In this document: one piece after another, positions 58,324-64,000 of the stretch
Layout: the number at the start of each line of letters is the position of its first letter
Position numbering within the stretch: the stretch's first letter is position 1
Origin: Lentinus brumalis
Taxonomy: Eukaryota; Basidiomycota; Agaricomycetes; Polyporales; Polyporaceae
Length of the DNA: 64,000 nucleotides
Direction: 5' to 3'
Assembly: GCA_001792895.1 (NCBI GenBank)
Contig: MARA01000006.1
Location: forward strand, 1,240,001 to 1,304,000
The notes under the pieces: model-generated
Seen by the model: only the letters and a program-made list of their open reading frames with translations
The model's database searches: none
What the model was told of the DNA's origin: nothing
Program-made: the position numbers and the translations under genes

Positions 58324-59571
58324 ATGGTGCGTAACGTCTCGTTCGCGATACCGGAAGGTGCTGACTGAAACTCGCAGGCCAGACGTTACGATAGTACGTG
58401 CTCAGGAACGCGAAATCATACCGAGCCAGTAGACTGACATTGACCTACCGTCAGGCCGCACAACCATCTTCTCGCCCGAGGGTACGTCGCTACCAGTTAT
58501 CACAACAATGTATGTTATTGACATACTGTTGCTACAGGGCGTTTGTATCAGAGTGCGTCCATCGCGACCGATATGTCTAACTTGCCCTGACCAGTGGAGT
58601 GCAGTCGAGTATGCTATGGAGGCCATCTCACACGCCGGAACGGTGCTCGGCGTACTCTCAAAGGACGGTGTTGTGCTGGCCGCGGAGAAGAAGGTCACTG
58701 GCAAGCTCCTTGACATGTCTGGCTCGAAGGAAGGCGGATATGGAGGCAGTGGCGAGAAGATCTTCATGCTGAACTCGTGCGTACACCTCTTGCGTCTCGT
58801 CGTTTTGACCGCATGCCAACATTCCCGGGGCGCTTGCTCAGGAATGTCGTTGCTGGTGTTGCGGGGATCACCGCCGACGCGAACTCGCTTGTGAACTACG
58901 CACGACAGGCGGCGCAAAGACATCTGTACATGTACAACGAAGACATCCCCGTAGAGCTCCTCGCGCAACGACTTTGTGATCTCAAGCAGGGCTACACGCA
59001 ATATGGAGGTACGTCAGCGATTCTCTTCACGCCCTTGCCCTGGCCGTTTGGAGAGGAACCACATGAGGCCTGACCCGATCTCCCCTCCAGGTCTCCGACC
59101 GTTCGGTGTCTCGCTGCTCTATGCCGGTTACGATCCCCATTACCAATTCCAGCTCTACCATTCCGACCCATCGGGCAACTATTCGGGCTGGAAGGCGACA
59201 TGTATCGGTGCGAACAACGGCACGGCGACGTCGCTGCTCAAGCAGGAGTACAAGGAGGACATCTCGGTGGAGGACGCGATCGAGCTCGTGCTCAGGACAA
59301 TGAGCAAGACCATGGACAGCACGACGCTCGGCAGCGAGAAGCGTACGTCATTCTCACCTTGGGAAGGACTCGGGCCTCCCATGTCCTGTCCATCCGCCGA
59401 TGTATGCGCTGAGCTGACGTCTGCGCTTGCACTTCTACAGTGGAGTTCGCTACGCTGACGCTGGACGCGGACAAGAAGCCCAAGGCCAAAGTCTACAAGC
59501 CCGCGGAGATCGACGCGTTGCTGCAAAAACATGGGCTTGCGAAGAAGGAGGAGGACACGGCGTCCGCATAA
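58324..59571 (+). CDS. PRE9: Proteasome subunit alpha type-4 (alpha3)
   Basis: Component of the 20S core alpha ring. The N-terminus is built from micro-exons: 58324-58326 (only ATG), 58378-58393 (16 nt), 58455-58481 (27 nt) and 58538-58552 (15 nt), then a larger exon from 58605. Together they give [20 protein letters not shown] then [16 protein letters not shown], the universal alpha-subunit start. Later landmarks are [71 protein letters not shown] and the end KKEEDTASA. Full length for the family. All phases agree. Confidence 0.95.
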
Positions 59572-59862
59572 GTGTGGCTTGTAGGATTGTTTCTGGCATC
59601 GGACCTGCTCTCTGTACACAATACATTCCAGCTTTCACTTCGGCTGTTGACAAGCTGAGCTGAGATCGACCGAAACAGCTAGCGGTAGGTATGTCACGCC
59701 GACATGAGATGTGATGTATACTATGGGCGCTTCGTGTCGGAGCCTCGCACGCTCCAGTTCCGGGTCTATCATCTCCGCAGCGACGAGGACGACCAGGAGT
59801 CTCCCAGCTCAGGATCCTCATTCACACTCTTCCATCAAGTCCCGACGGCCGAACACCACACC

Positions 59863-60618
59863 ATGAACCACGGCGACCACGGAGGCCACGGGGGGCACGA
59901 TGGGCACGACATGCCGGGCATGCCTATGCCCTCGCAGCCCCAGTGCTCGATGAACATGCTCTGGAACACCCAAATCGAGGACACGTGCATCGTCTTCCGC
60001 TCGTGGCACATCTCGTCCACGACCGCGTTCGTGTTCTCGTGCCTCGTCGTCGTCGGGCTGGGCGTGCTGTACGAGTACCTGCGCGTCGCGCAGCGGGAGG
60101 TGGATAGGCGCATCGCGGCGAGGCTGAGCGCGCAGGGGAAGGGCAAGGCGGCGGCCGGGCGTGCTGGGGATCGGTGAGTGGTCGGGACTCGCCTGAGATC
60201 GACTCGGAAGAGGCGGGATTGTTGACTGGCTCGTTGGTTGTGAAGGGGTATAATGGGTGAGTACTGCGTTGGCGTCCGGGATGCCTGGGATTGTTGTGAG
60301 CATTGGGCATATGTGTGCAGCATGCTGACTTGTTGTTATACAGGACGCAGCTACCCTTGACGGCTCGCATTACTCGGGCGTCGTTGTACGGCGCGCAGGT
60401 CTTCCTGTCATTCTTCCTCATGCTTGTGTTCATGACGTACAACGTGAGGTCTCACCTCGTCTCCATAACGCATTGTCTAACGGAGCCGCAACCAGGCCTA
60501 CCTCATCCTTGCCACCGTGGTTGGTGCTGCCCTAGGGCACTTCGTGTTCTCGTCTCAGATGGACATCGACGCGGTATTGGCGGGAGGTGGGGACAGCAAG
60601 GGTATGGCATGCCACTAG
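59863..60618 (+). CDS. Ctr-type copper transporter
   Basis: High-affinity or vacuolar copper transporter of the SLC31 family, a trimeric three-helix protein. Exons 59863-60173, 60344-60443 and 60496-60618, phases consistent. The N-terminus is His/Gly/Met-rich (MNHGDHGGHGGHDGHDMPGM), a copper-binding arrangement, followed by CSMNMLWNTQIEDTCIVF. Helix 1 is SSTTAFVFSCLVVVGLGVLY, helix 2 carries the MxxxM motif in FLMLVFMTYNAYL, and helix 3 the GxxxG motif (GAALG). The end is CH, a short thiol-bearing tail. Whether it sits in the plasma or vacuolar membrane cannot be told. Confidence 0.92.
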
Positions 60619-60879
60619 AGCCCGAGGGAGACATTGGACTGCTCGATGCACATGTACGATAGTGGATCTGGATGTCGTGTTGCTTTTGCATATCTATTCG
60701 GAATATCCTCACTTCAAACAAAACCTCGCCACACACACGGGGAGGCACTTGGGTCACCCTAGGAAGGCAGATGATGTGCGGGTAACAGAGCCAAGATCTA
60801 ATAACACATGTACAGCTATGCGAACAGTTTTGGGGGAAAGAGAAACACACTACAGCTGACTCCGAGTCGTGGTACGCGC

Positions 60880-61496
60880 TCATCGACGGATACCTCTTGC
60901 AGAAGGGACGCCGCGACCACGACGAGCTACGATAACAAGCTTCAGCAATCAATGGATACGGAATAGTTTGAAAATCCAACACACCATTTGCTGAAGATTG
61001 GAAGACCAGTGAGTCTAAGCTCCCAGAGGAGTAGTGTAGAATACGCACCTCGCATGATCGTGGCCCTTCCACGGGCCGTACCAATACCCCTTCCCCTCAT
61101 CGCGTTCGGGCCGACACGCTTGAACCTAGACGCATGCACATGAATGGTCAGCTCAAGGAGCGTCAGGATCAGCTACTCACATGGGGGCATTCTGGAGCAT
61201 GTCGGGGACAATGAAGAACCTGACCATACTTCCCCTGATGTATACTTGATCCAGCTGGGACACACGGCCGTCGCGCTGCGTCACGGTGATGTCCTTCAGC
61301 GCGATGTTCAGGTTATCCTCGGCTGGAGACAAGTCGGGACGCGTCAGTATCGGACAAGTTCAGTCACGATCAAGTCGGACGCACCTTCCGCGAGTTTGCC
61401 CCGGTAGAGCTGGCCAGTTTTCAGCTCGACGGTGATGACATGTCCAAGGGATTCGTGAAGAAGCTTGACGGGTACACCGAGTCCTGTGTTGGCCAT
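60880..61496 (-). CDS. SMD3: Small nuclear ribonucleoprotein SmD3
   Basis: Core spliceosomal Sm protein. Exons on the minus strand: 61496-61385, 61322-61181, 61125-61049 and 60926-60880. It starts [20 protein letters not shown], with Sm1 motif [20 protein letters not shown] and Sm2 motif region [19 protein letters not shown]. The C-terminus is the usual RG-rich tail ([20 protein letters not shown] to SARGIRR). An earlier possible acceptor for the last exon was rejected because it destroys the RG tail. It is divergent from the CLC gene, with about 430 bp between the starts. Confidence 0.95.
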
Positions 61497-61928
61497 TTTG
61501 CGGTATCACGGAAAGGTACAGGTCGGTAGCCAAAGCTGAGGAACCTGGAGCTGGAAGGGAATCTCAGAGACGCGAGGCGTTACGCGCTGAACCAGACTCT
61601 CAGCCAGTCTGTTCACGTGGTATTGCCATATCCGGACGGGCGGGTTCCCCGGACTTGGTCTCGGAAACCATCCGACGGCGAACACACCCCACTCATCTTG
61701 CTCGACGTCGACGTCGACGTCGCGCGACGGTCCTTTCTCGCAAGTACTGTGGCCAACGAGCGCGAGTGCTCGGCTAGGTGACGTCGTCAGGTGAGCGCGG
61801 TTCTGTAACTTCTGTGAAACTCTCGGTGACCGGTGCGAGTTCTACAATCGTGGATGACCCCGGTAGACGACCTGCAGGGACTCTGAGACGTGTGGATTCA
61901 ACGAACACGAACCCCCGCTACGCCCACC
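61497..61928. promoter_or_regulatory. Bidirectional promoter region SMD3/CLC
   Basis: 432 bp between the divergent start codons of SMD3 (minus) and the CLC channel gene (plus). It must hold both promoters. Several GTCGACGTCGACG-type repeats occur near 61705; their role is unknown. Confidence 0.5.
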
Positions 61929-64000
61929 ATGCCTCTGAAGAAGACTCTGTCCACCTCCGCCTTGGATGTGACTGACGAGGAGCTGCCGTCGGGACCCTTC
62001 AGCGGACCGTCGACCACGGATTGGAGGCGTCAACGTCTCCTCCAGATAGGCAATCCAAGTGCCAGCACGTCGTCGGAGACAGCTGCAGAAGAGACGTCTT
62101 CCCTGCGCCCCCATCCCCAGCTACGCTCAACCTCATATGGCACCCTTCCTGCCTCGACACGTACCAGCGGTGGCAAGCAGAGGCAGCCCTTCCGTGCGCG
62201 GCACGCACTAGGTGCGCTCCCTAGCATCCTCATTCCCAAAGGCCGCTACACGAACCCGCCCACGCCAAGTGTCGACTCCCCCCGATCCCTGCGGACCAGC
62301 CGATTCTTCGCCACTCAGCGCCCTATCTCCGCGTATGACAAGCCTGTCCTGGACAGTGACAACGCAGAGGCAGAAGGTGGCGTCAATACAAACGGAGTCC
62401 GTGTCTGGTACTCGTCCTTCACCTCGATCGACTGGTTGCACGACGCGATCAAGGACTCGGCGCGTCTGAGCGCACTCCGGAGGCGCAAGTCGCGGCGCGG
62501 TCGCCTGCGGAGACACTTGGACAGGGCCGTTGGCTGGATCGCCGTCACCATCGTCGGTGTACTGACTGCGTTCATCGCGTTCGCGATCGTGCGCAGCGAA
62601 CAGTGGCTCTTCGACATCAAGGAGGGCTACTGCACCCAAGGGATCCTCAAGGCGAAGCGCTTCTGTTGTCCTGTCCAGGACGACGAGCTCCTCCGACGTG
62701 CCCCTGCATTCCTGACCCTTGGGGTAGAGGCAGAATGTCCGGCATGGCGGACATGGGGCGAGTACTTCACGCCAATGGCCGACCGCGCAGACTGGCTGCA
62801 TGTCGAGGCCATAGAGTATGCGGCATACACTATCATAGCGGTGCGAGCTTTCCCATATTCATGTGTGGCCGCGGCTGATCATCCTCTCAGATATCCCTCG
62901 CTGTCGTGTCGGCGCTTCTCACGATCCACTTGACGGCTTCGACTTCCTTTGTCACCCGCAAAGACTCTGGTGTGCTCTCATCTACGTTTGCCGGCGGTGA
63001 CGACACCAAGGCAGTCGCAGATCCTCCCCCTCAAGCGCGCAAAGTCTTGTACTACGTATGTTCGCTGTGTGACGTATACAAACAACAAACAATTGTTCTT
63101 GACCGCGTACATCACAGGCTGCTGGTAGTGGAATCCCGGAAATCAAGACAATCTTGTCAGGTATGTGCACCTCGACCATGGGAAGGATCGCACTTACCGT
63201 GGCATTCAGGCTTCGTGATCCATGGCTACCTTGGCGGAAGGACATTGTTCACCAAGTCGGTTGGACTGGCGCTGTCCGTCGCATCCGGGCTCTCACTCGG
63301 TATGAGCCAGCTGTGCGCCTCTGCATAGTGGAGCTAAAACTTCGGTCTGTGCAGGCAAGGAGGGACCGTTCGTGCACATCGCCTCTTGCGTGGGCAACAT
63401 AGTCAGTCGGTTCTTCAGCAAATACGAGACAAACGAAGGTGCGCATTCGGTGTAGTCACGATCGATCGTGGCGTTGACTTGCTTCAAGGCAAGCGGCGCG
63501 GTATCTTGAGTGCTGCTTGCGCTGCTGGCGTGGCCGTGGCCTTCGGTGCTCCGATCGGCGGTGTCTTGTTCAGCCTGGAGGAGGTCTCGTACTTCTTCCC
63601 CGCGAAGGTGATGTGGAGGAGGTAAGTCCATCACGCTCGCATTTGAACCCAGTTCTGACGATCTCGTTCGCAGCTTCTTCTGTGCTATGGTAGCTGCCGT
63701 GACGTTGAAGCTCCTGGATCCCTTCGGAAGTGGCAAGCTGGTGCTGTTCCAAGTGACCTATGACAAGGATTGGCATGCGTACGAGATGTTCCCGTTCCTC
63801 ATTCTGGGCGTGCTCGGTGTGAGTAGTCTCAACCTGCGAGTGCCTCGATTGCGTAACTGACCGTCCCCCAGGGTGTGTACGGCGCATACTTCTCCAAGCT
63901 GAACTATCGCTGGAGCCGTCATGTACGCAACGCCACATGGCTCAAGAGTTATCCTGTGACCGAAGTCATCCTGGTCAGTTATCCACGCCCAGCGGAGATT
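61929..64000 (+). CDS. CLC-type chloride channel/transporter, 5' part
   Basis: Partial, cut by the window end. Starts [20 protein letters not shown] with a long hydrophilic cytoplasmic N-terminus and the fungal CLC motif [19 protein letters not shown]. Helix B follows ([20 protein letters not shown]). After several short introns the selectivity-filter motifs appear in order: [23 protein letters not shown] (with the gating glutamate) and [18 protein letters not shown]. The last readable part is [12 protein letters not shown]. This matches fungal endosomal/vacuolar CLC proteins such as Gef1. CBS domains would lie beyond the window. Confidence 0.93.

Noticed and set aside
60960..61139. Alternative SmD3 3' exon starting at the acceptor before CAAATGGTG
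   Set aside because: It would replace the conserved RG-rich tail with unrelated sequence; the acceptor at 60927 gives MRARRGRG and a stop.

Overview
This is a piece of nuclear genome from a filamentous basidiomycete, most likely a mushroom-forming Agaricomycete. It is gene-dense and GC-rich. Coding regions are cut by many short introns of about 45-70 bp with GT..AG (rarely GC..AG) ends. The families are typical of Agaricomycetes: F-box/LRR-like paralogues, a Crinkler-like P-loop protein, a Tnp2-type CACTA transposon and a basidiomycete-type dioxygenase-like protein. No bacterial, organellar or viral genes were seen. All exon boundaries were read by eye from the sequence.

Layout. 0.1-8.4 kb: RPS23 (-), a MetX-like alpha/beta hydrolase (+), an unrecognised multi-exon gene (-) and a palC-like BRO1-domain gene (-). 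9.0-13.4 kb: two F-box paralogues (-); a third copy lies at 40.4-42.2 kb (+). 16.2-21.9 kb: a small unknown gene (-) and a large single-pass membrane protein (+). 22-31 kb: a disturbed stretch with a 23-bp tandem repeat, a dioxygenase-like gene (-) that looks intact, and the decayed remains of a family-2 glycosyltransferase, a TTC27/Emw1-type TPR gene and one unidentified gene. 31.8-39 kb: a CACTA-type DNA transposon with two divergent genes. 42.7-64 kb: a mostly housekeeping block: an FBXO31-like F-box protein, a Crinkler-like NTPase, RNase P subunit Rpr2, the unfolded-protein-response factor Hac1, gluconokinase, a DUF6593-like protein, histone chaperone Chz1, proteasome alpha subunit Pre9/PSMA4, a Ctr copper transporter, SmD3 and the 5' part of a CLC chloride channel.

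The strongest biological signal is in the HAC1 gene. Two hairpins with 7-nt loops bracket a 47-nt segment (48734-48780). Its removal would shift the frame and join the bZIP domain to the long C-terminal open frame, as expected for Ire1-mediated cytoplasmic splicing. Other notable points are three GC-AG introns (one splitting a Walker A motif), a chain of micro-exons in the proteasome gene, a dense cluster of ACGCGT boxes around CHZ1 and PRE9, duplicated promoters in the F-box family, and a gene graveyard next to transposon ends.
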